Below are positions 51,253-60,320 of a stretch of 64,000 nucleotides of DNA, piece after piece. The DNA lies in contig CAKVLH010000002.1 of NCBI GenBank assembly GCA_934757245.1, positions 1 to 64,000 on the forward strand. Direction: 5' to 3'. Both the position numbers and the translations under genes were made by a program. The notes beneath the pieces were generated by a model. It worked only from the letters and a program-made list of their open reading frames with translations. It was not told the DNA's origin and did not search any database. Numbering within the stretch: position 1 is the stretch's first letter; each line of letters opens with the position of its first letter. Source of the DNA: an uncultured Candidatus Melainabacteria bacterium (lineage in GTDB: Bacteria > Cyanobacteriota > Vampirovibrionia > Gastranaerophilales > Gastranaerophilaceae).

Positions 51253-52519
51253 TTTTATCTCCTATTTTTCTTCCATCTTCAAACGCTTGGAATGTCCACA
51301 TGTATTCCCATTTGCCAAAACGCCCGATACTTTCAATATTTTGTTCTTTCAAATAATCAAGAACAATTTGACGATTTTTATATATATCTTTATCAAAAGT
51401 TACATTTGCATATTTTTCAAAGCGAATATCTTTAACTACAATCTCATCCTCTTTAAACAAGCCCATTTTAACCAATTTATCAATTGTATTGTTTAAAACA
51501 GTCTCCTCATTAGGAATCTGCGCTTTACAATCAAAAAAGACTTCTGCTTGCAAAGAACTACAACCATCAGGCACATTATCAGGGGATTTCATGCTAGGTG
51601 AATACACTCGAGAAGACAAAATATCTTCGTCATAAATGTAAAACCACAAATGTTTTGCAACATCAGCACGTTTAAAGCCAAGAGAAACCATATATCCGCA
51701 AGTATTATGAAGATTTTTTCCTGCTTCAACAACTTCTTTTGGAACATCGTCAATCATATTAACAATTTCAGGCAAAGGCAGAGAAGAAATTAATCTTTCA
51801 TATTTTTCGCTTGTACCGTCTTTAAAAGTTACGATTTTTTCTTTTGGGTTGATTTTAACCACTTCTTTATTAAAGCGAATATCCAAACCTTTTTTGCAAT
51901 CATCCAGAATTGAGCGAAAACCGCCTTTTTTAGGATATCTCATGTATTTTGTATAATAAAATGTTTCATCTTGAACTTCGTAAGAACCTCTTAAAACTTG
52001 AGATAAATCAGGCGAGTACATTCTATTTCCAACCCATTTTGTTTCAAGTTCATTTGCTTCTAATCCCCAATATTTTCTTGTATATTTGAATGGAAAATTA
52101 TGTGCAAAATAGTTCCCGTATTGAACCTCAAGCCATTGAGCATAATCTTTAATTTCTTCAATCGAAATTTGTTTTCTATTGATGAAATCTGTAATAATAT
52201 TTACTTTTTCTTCAGTAGGAAGTGGCGCAAGATTATTTTGTGCAGGGTGTTTTAACCAATAACCGTTATAATAGTTATATGAAATTGAAGGATAGTCATA
52301 TAAAGGAGATGATTTTTCAAAAATTCCTTTAATATACGGGTCATCCGTAAAAGTAAAATGCACAAATTTGTCAAAGCGAAAACCATCAATTGTAAAATTT
52401 CCGCACAATCCGCCCCAGTCGTTATTTTTTTCATAAATAACAACTTTTTCACCGGATTTTTCCAAATGATAACCCGCTGAAATGCCTGCAATTCCACTTC
52501 CTAATATTACTGTTCCCAT
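51245..52519 (-). CDS. FAD-dependent oxidoreductase, UDP-galactopyranose mutase-like
   Basis: The 424-residue protein opens with the FAD-binding VILGSGIAGISAGYHLEKSGEKVVIYEKNNDWGGLCG (GxGxxG at residues 7-12 and the acidic end of beta-2). An HFTFTDDPYIKGIFE segment and RFGKWEYMWTFQAFEDGRKIGD, the closing flavin-binding stretch, follow. This form occurs in glycan loci next to glycosyltransferases and is related to UDP-galactopyranose mutase and protoporphyrinogen oxidase. A sugar-ring mutase role is inference. Confidence 0.75.
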   Translation of the reverse strand: MGTVILGSGIAGISAGYHLEKSGEKVVIYEKNNDWGGLCGNFTIDGFRFDKFVHFTFTDDPYIKGIFEKSSPLYDYPSISYNYYNGYWLKHPAQNNLAPLPTEEKVNIITDFINRKQISIEEIKDYAQWLEVQYGNYFAHNFPFKYTRKYWGLEANELETKWVGNRMYSPDLSQVLRGSYEVQDETFYYTKYMRYPKKGGFRSILDDCKKGLDIRFNKEVVKINPKEKIVTFKDGTSEKYERLISSLPLPEIVNMIDDVPKEVVEAGKNLHNTCGYMVSLGFKRADVAKHLWFYIYDEDILSSRVYSPSMKSPDNVPDGCSSLQAEVFFDCKAQIPNEETVLNNTIDKLVKMGLFKEDEIVVKDIRFEKYANVTFDKDIYKNRQIVLDYLKEQNIESIGRFGKWEYMWTFQAFEDGRKIGDKNE

Positions 52520-52545
52520 TTTGTTCCTTTTTATTTTGTGTATTG

Positions 52546-52963
52546 TCCTCTCCCCTGCGGGGAGATAGAATTTCTTAATGAAAGGGTCTCAAGATTTGTT
52601 ATTTGATTGTGCCCTTGAATTTAGAAATTCTTGAGAGGGTGTTATTTTTTAAGTTAATAAAACCCTCTCCCTAACCCTGTCTTGGATTATTCGGGCGAGC
52701 ATAACATTCCAATAATTACAAATCCTAACGGATTTTACTATTATTTACATGTTATTTGCTCTTACGGGCTTACGCCCTACCGAAAATCCGCTCCCCCGAG
52801 GGAGGGGATTCTGTATACGCCCCGAGAGAGGGAATGATGTGCTTCCCGAAGGAGGGAATACGCCATTGTCGTTCATGCTTTTTGTAATGAATTAAAAGCA
52901 AGATTCCCAGCGCGCAGTCATTACGAGAAAATCGTAAGATTTTCGTGGCAATCCACTCTAGAC
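52546..52963. repeat. Stack of dispersed repeats in the rfbG/FAD-enzyme gap
   Basis: In order: a GAATTTCTTAATGAAAGGG repeat (52546-52652) as at 1554, the left end GTTAATAAAACCCTCTCCC of a broken CCCTCTCCC element (from 52653), GAGGGAGGGGATTC iterations (to 52860) and a TCATTACGAG..CGTGGCAATCC palindrome (52917-52958). No gene lies in these 447 bp. Confidence 0.65.
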
Positions 52964-52966
52964 AAC

Positions 52967-54061
52967 CTACTCTTCCCACATATATCCTTTTGCCATGTGG
53001 TTTTTGATTTGTTGCTTAGAAAATTCAAACATATCATTACTATTAAGCGCTTCTTTATACCAATCAACAGTATATTCAATTGCTTCATAGAAATTTAACA
53101 TAGCTTTCCATTGCAACATTCTATATGCTTTTGTAACATCCAAACTCAACAAAGTGTTTTCATGCACCATATTCGGAGTTGATTTATCAACAACTCTGCC
53201 TTTGCCATAGTATTTTGTTAAATACTCGCAAACTTCCCAAACTGTTTTATTACATTCGATTGGTGGGCCAAAGTTAAATCCTTGTGCGTATTCAACAGGA
53301 TTTTCCATTAATTTTTGACCAACTCTTAAATATCCGCTAAGTGGTTCTAAAACGTGTTCCCAAGGACGAGTTGCTTTTGGACTTCTGATTTCAATATCTT
53401 TATTTTCTTCAATAAATCTGATACAATCCGGAACCAATCTGTTATCAGACCAATCACCACCACCTATAACGTTTCCGGCTCTAACGGAAGCGATAGCTTT
53501 GCCGTGTTTTGCGTAATCTTTTGGATTGAAATATGAATTTCTATATGAAGAAATCATTAATTCGGCACAACCTTTAGATGAAGAGTATGGGTCGTATCCG
53601 CCCATTCTGTCCGTTTCTTTGTAACCCCAAATTTGTTCAACGTTTTCATAACATTTATCAGATGTAATCATAACAACTGTTTTAATGCAGTCAAACTTTC
53701 TAACCGCTTCTAAAACATTAAGTGAACCTATTACGTTTGTTTCATAAGTATATTTAGGATTGTCATAAGCAGTTCTTACAAGAGCTTGTGCTGCAAGGTG
53801 AAAAACAATTTCAGGTTGGTATTTTGCTATTGTTTCTTCTAATTTTTCACCATCTCTCATATCGCCGCGAACATCAGCAAAAATATGTTCTTTAAGATGA
53901 GAAGCGCAATAGTTGCTTCTTGTTGAATATGGATCAAGCGCATAACCTACAACATTTGCGCCAAGCATAGTTAACCAAATTGATAACCAGCTTCCTTTAA
54001 AACCCGTATGTCCTGTAACAAGAACAGTTTTCCCCTTATAAACATTGTTAAAATTCGACAT
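52967..54061 (-). CDS. rfbG: CDP-glucose 4,6-dehydratase
   Basis: The 364-residue extended SDR has GKTVLVTGHTGFKGSWLSIWLTMLGANVVGYALDP (TGxxGxxG), HLAAQALVR, the catalytic YSSSK in DPYSSSKGCAEL, and VRAGNVIGGGDWSDNRLVPDCIR, which is diagnostic for CDP-glucose dehydratases. It converts CDP-glucose to CDP-4-keto-6-deoxyglucose. It is the third gene in the run GT2-rfbF-epimerase-rfbG, with its start overlapping the previous stop by 1 bp. Confidence 0.93.
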   Translation of the reverse strand: MSNFNNVYKGKTVLVTGHTGFKGSWLSIWLTMLGANVVGYALDPYSTRSNYCASHLKEHIFADVRGDMRDGEKLEETIAKYQPEIVFHLAAQALVRTAYDNPKYTYETNVIGSLNVLEAVRKFDCIKTVVMITSDKCYENVEQIWGYKETDRMGGYDPYSSSKGCAELMISSYRNSYFNPKDYAKHGKAIASVRAGNVIGGGDWSDNRLVPDCIRFIEENKDIEIRSPKATRPWEHVLEPLSGYLRVGQKLMENPVEYAQGFNFGPPIECNKTVWEVCEYLTKYYGKGRVVDKSTPNMVHENTLLSLDVTKAYRMLQWKAMLNFYEAIEYTVDWYKEALNSNDMFEFSKQQIKNHMAKGYMWEE

Positions 54062-54972
54062 TAATTATTCTCCTTGTTATAATTTTTCCACCACTCAATA
54101 GTTGATTTTAAGCCCTCATCCAAGCTGTATTTCGGTTCCCAACCGATTGATTTTAGTTTTTCATTGTTTCCAACTACAACCTCATCACCAAACGCCGCAG
54201 GAATAGCACCCCAAAGGATATTACCTTTAAATTCCGTAAGTTCAGCGATTTTGTTTACGATATATTTGAGCTGAACAGGTTTTCCGGAACAAATATTAAC
54301 CGCGCCTTGAATATCACTTTCAAAAACATCAACAATTCCTCTTGCAGTATCTTCAACATGCAAATAATCCTGAAACTTCAAACAATCAGAAACTTTAACA
54401 TCTTCACCTTTTAGGCAAGAGTTGATTACAGAAGGCATAAGCCTTTGAAGTTTTTCATTTGGCCCATACAAATTAAAAATTCTTGGCCATTTAAAATCAA
54501 TTTCATGCTTCTTACAAAAACTTGAAGCAATTTTGTACACACTATTTTTGCTTTCGCCATACAAAGTTTGCGGACTTGTTGGAGTTTCATCTTCAAGTAA
54601 ATAGCCATACTTATACTCGTATTCAGAAATTGTTCCGGCTCCAACAAACTTTTTACCGCCATTTTCTTGAAAAACTTTTAGCAGATTAAGAGTTGCAATT
54701 GTCCAATCAATATTAGCGTCTGCAACATGACAACCTTTGCCAACATACCACGCAAGATGAATAAGATTTTCAAAATGATTTTTTACAAAAAAATCTTTTA
54801 CTGCTTCTGAATCCAAAATATTCATTTCATGTTGAACTAACTCTTCTTGCTCCTCTGCAAATGGAGGATATACAAGCGAATGAACTTCGTATCCTCTTTT
54901 TAAAAGTTCGTTAACTACATTTTTTCCAATAAAACCAGTTCCACCGGTTATTAAAACTTTTTTATCTGCCAT
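54061..54972 (-). CDS. NAD-dependent epimerase/reductase of nucleotide sugars
   Basis: The 303-residue SDR has KVLITGGTGFIGKNVVNELLKRGY (TGGTGFIG), NLIHLAWYVGKG, the catalytic YGESK (about residue 139) and FKWPRIFNLYGPNE. By position between rfbF and rfbG it should reduce or epimerise CDP-4-keto-6-deoxyglucose, like the CDP-abequose/paratose synthases. No rfbH (3-dehydrase) is present, so a 6-deoxyhexose is more likely than a 3,6-dideoxyhexose. Start and stop overlap both neighbours by one base. Confidence 0.85.
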   Translation of the reverse strand: MADKKVLITGGTGFIGKNVVNELLKRGYEVHSLVYPPFAEEQEELVQHEMNILDSEAVKDFFVKNHFENLIHLAWYVGKGCHVADANIDWTIATLNLLKVFQENGGKKFVGAGTISEYEYKYGYLLEDETPTSPQTLYGESKNSVYKIASSFCKKHEIDFKWPRIFNLYGPNEKLQRLMPSVINSCLKGEDVKVSDCLKFQDYLHVEDTARGIVDVFESDIQGAVNICSGKPVQLKYIVNKIAELTEFKGNILWGAIPAAFGDEVVVGNNEKLKSIGWEPKYSLDEGLKSTIEWWKNYNKENN

Positions 54973-55775
54973 TACACAGCTCCTACAAACGCATTCTGTT
55001 TATCCCAAACTTTCCAAGGAGCATTGCCTTTTTCCCAATATTCGTTTAGCTCAATTTTGTCGCGTAAAGTATCCATTGGACGCCAGAAGCCCGAATGTTT
55101 AAATGCATTCAATTGTCCATCATGAGCGATATTTTCAAGCGGACGACGTTCAAAAATTTCATTTGGCTCATTGCTTATATAATTGAAAACTTGAGGTTCG
55201 CAAACAAAGAAACCGCCATTAATCCAAGCACCGTCGCCTTGAGGTTTTTCCTTGAACGAAGTAATTGTGTTATCACTTCTTATATCCAAAGCTCCAAATC
55301 TTCCTGAAGGCTGGACTGCCGTCATTGTCATCAATTTTCCGGATTTTTTATGAAATTCAACCAATTCTGAAATATTAACGTCGCTCACACCGTCGCCATA
55401 AGTTAATAAAAACGGCTCATCCCCAACATACTCTTCTGCTTTTTTAATTCTTCCGCCGGTCATTGTATTTTGACCGGTATAAAGCATTGTAACTTTCCAA
55501 GGCTCTGTACGCATTTTGTGAAGCTCGATTGTATTAGATTTCATATCAATCGACAAATCCGAATATCTTTGATAATAATGCACAAAATAATCTTTTATCA
55601 TGTGAGATTTGTATCCTGTTAAAATCACAAAATCATTGAACCCATAATGAGAATAAATCTTCATTATGTGCCACAAAATAGGATACCCGCCGATTTCAAC
55701 CATTGGTTTCGGCTTAGAAACAGTTTCCTCGCCTAATCTTGTACCCAATCCGCCAGCCAGAATTAGAACCTTCAT
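54972..55775 (-). CDS. rfbF: Glucose-1-phosphate cytidylyltransferase
   Basis: The 267-residue protein has the nucleotidyltransferase signature LILAGGLGTRLGEETVSKPKPMVEIGGYPILWHIMKIYSHYGF, TGQNTMTGGRIKKA, LTYGDGVSDVNI and FWRPMDTLRDK, all as in RfbF. It makes CDP-glucose from CTP and glucose-1-phosphate, the first step of the pathway continued by the two SDR genes downstream. It overlaps the GT2 gene by 4 bp. Confidence 0.95.
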   Translation of the reverse strand: MKVLILAGGLGTRLGEETVSKPKPMVEIGGYPILWHIMKIYSHYGFNDFVILTGYKSHMIKDYFVHYYQRYSDLSIDMKSNTIELHKMRTEPWKVTMLYTGQNTMTGGRIKKAEEYVGDEPFLLTYGDGVSDVNISELVEFHKKSGKLMTMTAVQPSGRFGALDIRSDNTITSFKEKPQGDGAWINGGFFVCEPQVFNYISNEPNEIFERRPLENIAHDGQLNAFKHSGFWRPMDTLRDKIELNEYWEKGNAPWKVWDKQNAFVGAV

Positions 55776-56755
55776 TTTTTTGCTCCTTTTACAATTTTTT
55801 TAAACTCATTCTTAATACATCCAAAAAACAAAGATTTTTTGTAATATCTTTTTTTAAATCTTTGAAATTTTTTATTTTCCTCAAGCGTATCGCCCATAAT
55901 GTCAAAAATATTTGTTACAGCTTCCTCAGCATATTTTCTATTCTTTAAAGACATAATTTTTAAAATTAAACCAATATAAGCCTTTTCACGCCAAGCTAAT
56001 GCCCTCAAAATTTCTTTATTATTAATATCCAATTTGTGCAAAATTTCATGCACCATCTTTGTTGCATTATAAGGCACCATAATCCCCTCATTCAAAGAAG
56101 ATGCAGATGCGGGTCGAGAATATCTATAATTGTAAAGAGCCTTTTCACAATAAACTATTTTTTCTGCCTGAAGTAGTGTTTCAGCTTGGAATGGATTATC
56201 AACCCAACCAGTTCCTTTAATTTCTGCAAATCTAATCTGATTTCTATCTAAAAATTCTTTTTTATATATACAAGACCAAATACTAGGATGTTCTTGAAAT
56301 AAAATCGGATATTCATCTATTTTAAAAACTCGATTCGAAGAAATCTTTAAATCAACATATTCTTGTTTTTTATCAAACTTATAAAATGCCGATTTAACAA
56401 TATCTGCATCAAATTCTTGTGCCAATTTATAAAGAGATTCATACATATCAAGCTCGATATAATCATCACTTTCAACAATACCAATGTATTCACCACAAGC
56501 TTGTTCTAAACCCGCATTCAATGCTTTTCCATATCCTTGATTTTCTTCAAAACGAATAATTTTAATTCGTTTATCATTTTTAGAAGCATTTGTCAAAATC
56601 TCTGTTTCTGCATGTCCGGCACCATTATTAATACAAATAATTTCAATATCTTTAAAAGTTTGTTTTAAAATACTATCCAAACATTGAGAAAGGTATTGTT
56701 TCACATTAAATACAGGTACTAATATTGATATTTTTGCTCTTGATTTTTCTTCCAC
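55772..56755 (-). CDS. Glycosyltransferase family 2 protein
   Basis: The 327-residue protein has the GT-A fold opening ISILVPVFNVKQYLSQCLDSILKQTFKDIEIICINNGAG (residues 9-46), RFEENQGYGKALNAGLEQACGEYIGIVESDDYIE with the DD metal site, and a Trp-rich acceptor region. In the usual SDDxI context it is an inverting transferase for the surface polymer. It is the first gene of the operon rfbF-SDR-rfbG. The start lies just after a long gene-free AT-rich stretch holding the likely promoter. Confidence 0.9.
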   Translation of the reverse strand: MEEKSRAKISILVPVFNVKQYLSQCLDSILKQTFKDIEIICINNGAGHAETEILTNASKNDKRIKIIRFEENQGYGKALNAGLEQACGEYIGIVESDDYIELDMYESLYKLAQEFDADIVKSAFYKFDKKQEYVDLKISSNRVFKIDEYPILFQEHPSIWSCIYKKEFLDRNQIRFAEIKGTGWVDNPFQAETLLQAEKIVYCEKALYNYRYSRPASASSLNEGIMVPYNATKMVHEILHKLDINNKEILRALAWREKAYIGLILKIMSLKNRKYAEEAVTNIFDIMGDTLEENKKFQRFKKRYYKKSLFFGCIKNEFKKIVKGAKK

Positions 56756-57133
56756 GACTCTATGCTTCCCAATAAACTTTTTCTACGTTTTGTGTATTAT
56801 GTATTGAATTCAATATCGACGTACTTATTCATATTATCATAGAAATATTATTTGTGCATATAAAAGCTAAAATATGTAATATTATTTACAAATAGAAATA
56901 AACTTATTACCTATTAAAAGTTAGCAGTTTTTGCAGATTTCTTCATTATCAATTTATACCGTAATTCACAATCATAACTAAATACAGGGATTTTAAGCAT
57001 ATCGTCATTATAAAAAATCTATAATTTTAATAGCAATTCATTATGAAAACATAATTCTTCTAATCTATTTTATTCATTTTTATTCTACGTTTTGTATGTT
57101 TTGAATAATACTACGCATTCATAAATACAAAGA
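56756..57133. other. Gene-free AT-rich region upstream of the glycan operon
   Basis: About 380 bp with stops in all frames at short spacing. TTCTACGTTTTGTGTATTATG near 56780 and TTCTACGTTTTGTATGTTTTG near 57082 are similar and may be a degenerate direct repeat. It probably contains the operon promoter; I cannot place it with confidence. Confidence 0.4.
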
Positions 57134-57157
57134 CACCTTCACTAATAAGTGAAGGTG
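57134..57157 (-). terminator. Terminator of the putative protease gene
   Basis: CACCTTCACT / AGTGAAGGTG, a 10-bp stem with a 4-base loop. Read on the minus strand it is followed by TCTTTGT, 32 bp after the stop. Confidence 0.65.
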
Positions 57158-57188
57158 CTATAATCTGAAAGGAGTTGTGTATCAAATT

Positions 57189-57749
57189 TTAGTTCAAACC
57201 TAATTGGCTTCTGTAAAAACTGCTTGATGCAATCTTTTGTTCAACTAAGTTGTTGTTTGAAGTTGAAGCCATATACAAACCGCTTAATTTATCTAATCTT
57301 CTTGTTAATTTTGAATCAGGATAAGTTTTGTATGCTGATTTCAATCTGGTCCAGCAAGCTGCTTCTTTTTGTGTTGCAGTTGTTTCTTCTGCTAAAGTTG
57401 CGCTATAACCTGTGTGGCAACTTTCGTGAGCAATTAAGCAAGCTATTTGTTCAGCAGGTGCATTTCTGTAAATTGAATTAATGTAGATAACTTTTGTACC
57501 AAATTCGTTTGTTGTGCTTACTGCAAAAGCATTTGCACTGTTGTATGAAACCATTGAAAGATTGTTAAATTTAATTCTTACAGCTCTTCTTTCAAGACTT
57601 CTTAAAACATCTGTTTCACCAGCTTGTTCCAAAACTCTTACAGCTTCAACAATTTTCGCATCAGTTGAAAAGTCTGTAACTCTGTAAGCGAACGCTTGGT
57701 TAACTCCTAAAAATAAAAACGCAAATACAATTAATACTAAATTTTTCAT
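57189..57749 (-). CDS. Putative secreted zinc metalloprotease with HExxH motif
   Basis: The 186-residue protein has a signal peptide (MKNLVLIVFAFLFLGVNQAFA). After a VIYINSIYRNAPAEQIACLIA strand-helix, it carries HESCH (H-E-x-x-H, about residues 113-117). Glutamates at 124-125 and 131 (EETTATQKEAACW) follow at the spacing of a gluzincin third ligand. The family is not recognised. The context gives no substrate; periplasmic or extracellular action is inferred. The start is ATG 57749, or GTG 57752 with better spacing from AGGAG. An RpaB-like box lies upstream. Confidence 0.7.
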   Translation of the reverse strand: MKNLVLIVFAFLFLGVNQAFAYRVTDFSTDAKIVEAVRVLEQAGETDVLRSLERRAVRIKFNNLSMVSYNSANAFAVSTTNEFGTKVIYINSIYRNAPAEQIACLIAHESCHTGYSATLAEETTATQKEAACWTRLKSAYKTYPDSKLTRRLDKLSGLYMASTSNNNLVEQKIASSSFYRSQLGLN

Positions 57750-57842
57750 CACGACACAACTCCTATTTTTTTCTAATCAACAGCTTGGTATGTTTGTGTC
57801 TTCGGACTTTTTTAGAAAATCTTGAGTGTTTTGTTTTGCTTT

Positions 57843-57860
57843 GTTACAAAACTTCACAAA
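57843..57860 (+). promoter_or_regulatory. HLR1-like RpaB box upstream of the putative protease
   Basis: GTTACAAA-AC-TTCACAAA fits HLR1 at 15 of 16 defined positions, 94-111 bp before the minus-strand start codon. Confidence 0.5.
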
Positions 57861-58033
57861 ACAAGGTTTTCAAAAGGGATAAACTGCTGTTATTATTGAG
57901 TTGTAGCGATTTAAAAATTGTGTAACGAAATATTACAAAAAATTATGCAAATTATTTGTATTTTACATTTCTTAATAATTCGTTTTAAAACGCATTTTCA
58001 TAGCTTTTTTGATGCATTAGTTTTTTGAATATT

Positions 58034-58097
58034 TGGTGCACAAGTGTGCGCACCTCACTTATTTCTTTGGGGTTTTTCGAGCGTAAATTTGTGCACC
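58034..58097. repeat. GTGC-type hairpin repeat
   Basis: GGTGCACA..TGTGCGCACC, then a second GTGCACC 40 bp on, of the GTAGGGTGC family. The rest of 57861-58033 is AT-rich with no gene. Confidence 0.45.
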
Positions 58098-59840
58098 TTA
58101 CGATTGTTTAACAAAAAGTAAGTTTTTACCGAGTTTTTTATTTGCGATTTCTGCAATCTTTTGCGCTAAATCGACATAAACTCGTCTTGAAAAATGGTTG
58201 ATACAAACTGTGTAATCCTCATCACTCTTAATTAAATCAGTTAATTCTATAAATTCTACTTTATCTTTAAAGTTTTCTCTAACTGCCGAATTCAAAATCT
58301 TATGACGCTCTGCCATATTTTCATATCCGGCTTGAACTTTATCTGTTGGAATTTCACTTCCCAAAATCAAAACCAAATTCCCTTTAAGGTTATCTAAAAT
58401 GTAATTCAAATTTTTGATAACCAAATCAACAGGCGGATTGCCACCGAAAACGTAATTTTTTCTAAATTCATTAAGTATCATTATATTTTGCGCACGAGCT
58501 TCCGCGGGAATTGGTGCAAGAATTTTATCCCAATTTTTTGAATCCGTAATATCACAATCCGCAAATCCAAATAATGCGTATGTTCCGTCATTTTTGTTTA
58601 TGTAAATTCCACTATGAGTTACAGTCAAAAGACTCAAAAATACAAGGTTGTATTTTGGGTCGAAAAATTTAGTTTTAAACTCGTCCGGATTTGGACAAGG
58701 AAAACGCATAGAAAGCTCTGCAAGCTTTTCTTTTGAAAGTCTATGTGTTTGCTCTATAAACGCTGTATGTGTATGCGCTAAAATGTAGACCAGTTGCTTA
58801 TTCCAGTAAGGAAATTCTGTATCAATATTGCAATCCGCGTCAATGTAACTTAAAGCAGAATACAAATCGCAAGGTCCTTTAAACAAAATATTCACATCAC
58901 TTTTTCTAGATTTTTGCGGTTGTTTAATTTCAATATTGTCTACAATTTGAATCCAATCAACATTTTTGTTCAAATCTGATGCAACTTCACCTTCAATTTT
59001 CAATTCAGGTTTGTCCAAGTAGTTGTAAACAAACTGTTCAATCCCCATATTCATAATTCTGCAAGAGAAAAGAAAATGGATAAATTTGTTTTGATTTTTA
59101 TCGAGGACATAAAACCCACAAATTCCATAATTGCCGAATTTATCTTCTGCAATAATATAAGCTGTGTCATTGTTTTTAATTGTTTCTTCCAAGTTTTCAT
59201 CGCGGAATTTTGTGAAATTAAGCTGATTTGTTCTCAGGATAAGTTTTTTTATTCTCTCTATATTTTTTTCACAATCTTTTTTAATGCAAATTTTAATTTC
59301 ACTTGAGCGCAAAAAATCTTCGTTAGAACTTGCTTGTGCAAGCTTTTCCGCCTTTTCTTCCAAAATTTTATACTGCTTTAATCTCGTGTGTTCAAAATCG
59401 TAGTCGTTTACAAGGTAAAGTTCTTCGGCAATTTTTGAAATAAATTCCGGCGTTGCACTCATCAGGTTTGGGGAATAAAATTTCGCTTCATTGATATTAA
59501 GTGAATTATCATCAATAAAAATTACATTTTCTGCACGTAAATTCATTGATTTAATTATGTTTTCGACTCTTTTGCCTTTTGGTGTCCAATCGATTGAAGG
59601 GAAAACAAATAAATCCCAAACATCTTTGATACCGAGTTCAAAAAACTTACTTTTTACTTGCTCAAAATCGTTTTTTGAACAAATAGAATTCATTATGCCT
59701 TTTGTAGTAAGTTCATGCACAAGACTGATTGTGTCAGGGTTTAGTATAATTTCACCTTCGGAAATATTACCATACCAAAAAGTTTCGTCCAAATCCCAGA
59801 TTATTAATTTTGTTTTTGTTATGTCGTAGTTTTTTTTCAT
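58098..59840 (-). CDS. FkbH-like HAD protein with GNAT-like and SGNH-like regions
   Basis: The 580-residue protein starts with a HAD IIIC domain (about residues 9-150): LIIWDLDETFW (DxDxT), SICSKNDFEQV, NVIFIDDNSLNINEAK. A GNAT-like segment (about 175-290: RTNQLNFTKFRDENLEETI, IIAEDKFGNYGICGFYVL) follows, as in FkbH enzymes that load glyceryl units. The last 250 residues look like a divergent SGNH hydrolase (ILFKGPCDLYSAL at its start, INHFSRRVYVDLAQKIA at its end). FkbH homologues occur in polyketide and surface-glycan pathways; the role here is unknown. ATG 59840 is chosen; there is no clear ribosome-binding site. Confidence 0.8.
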   Translation of the reverse strand: MKKNYDITKTKLIIWDLDETFWYGNISEGEIILNPDTISLVHELTTKGIMNSICSKNDFEQVKSKFFELGIKDVWDLFVFPSIDWTPKGKRVENIIKSMNLRAENVIFIDDNSLNINEAKFYSPNLMSATPEFISKIAEELYLVNDYDFEHTRLKQYKILEEKAEKLAQASSNEDFLRSSEIKICIKKDCEKNIERIKKLILRTNQLNFTKFRDENLEETIKNNDTAYIIAEDKFGNYGICGFYVLDKNQNKFIHFLFSCRIMNMGIEQFVYNYLDKPELKIEGEVASDLNKNVDWIQIVDNIEIKQPQKSRKSDVNILFKGPCDLYSALSYIDADCNIDTEFPYWNKQLVYILAHTHTAFIEQTHRLSKEKLAELSMRFPCPNPDEFKTKFFDPKYNLVFLSLLTVTHSGIYINKNDGTYALFGFADCDITDSKNWDKILAPIPAEARAQNIMILNEFRKNYVFGGNPPVDLVIKNLNYILDNLKGNLVLILGSEIPTDKVQAGYENMAERHKILNSAVRENFKDKVEFIELTDLIKSDEDYTVCINHFSRRVYVDLAQKIAEIANKKLGKNLLFVKQS

Positions 59841-59873
59841 TATTTTATTATGAATTACTTTGTCGCTCAAGTT

Positions 59874-60305
59874 CTATTTGTTTTGATTTGTCGAAATCGT
59901 ACAAACCGAACTATCTTGCAAATACTTATTCCAAGCCTTTACTACAGGGTTATTTTGCGCTTCCGAAAAATTTGATGTATTAACTTTTTCTTTTGAATAC
60001 TGCTGAACAACCGCGTAAGCCTGCATTACATTAACCAATTCTGCGACTTGGCTTTTTGAAAGCTTGCATGTTATGCAAGAATCAATCCCTGCAAAATTCA
60101 CTTTCTCTTGATAAACGCATTTATCGCCTTGCCAACCCAAAATTTTCTTGCTTGAAGTTACGTTCATACCGTCAGTCTGAACTGTACCAGATTCTGAATA
60201 TGATGATGAGCAATTTCTTAAAGCGTTTGCAAATCTCATATCATCTGCTAAAACAACAAGTGTTGTTACCAAAAGTACAAACGCGAAAATAAAATATTTT
60301 TTCAT
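59874..60305 (-). CDS. Unknown secreted protein with conserved-looking cysteines
   Basis: The 143-residue protein has a signal peptide (MKKYFIFAFVLLVTTLVVLA). A small exported domain has a Cys near 32, Cys63, a CITC pair at about 77-80 and a final Cys near 136. Thioredoxin-like or heme activity is not supported because the CxxC context (GIDSCITCKLSKSQVAELV) fits no family I know. It lies between the dCMP deaminase and FkbH-like genes, all on the minus strand. Confidence 0.65.
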   Translation of the reverse strand: MKKYFIFAFVLLVTTLVVLADDMRFANALRNCSSSYSESGTVQTDGMNVTSSKKILGWQGDKCVYQEKVNFAGIDSCITCKLSKSQVAELVNVMQAYAVVQQYSKEKVNTSNFSEAQNNPVVKAWNKYLQDSSVCTISTNQNK

Positions 60306-60320
60306 ACTAAACCTCTCGAT

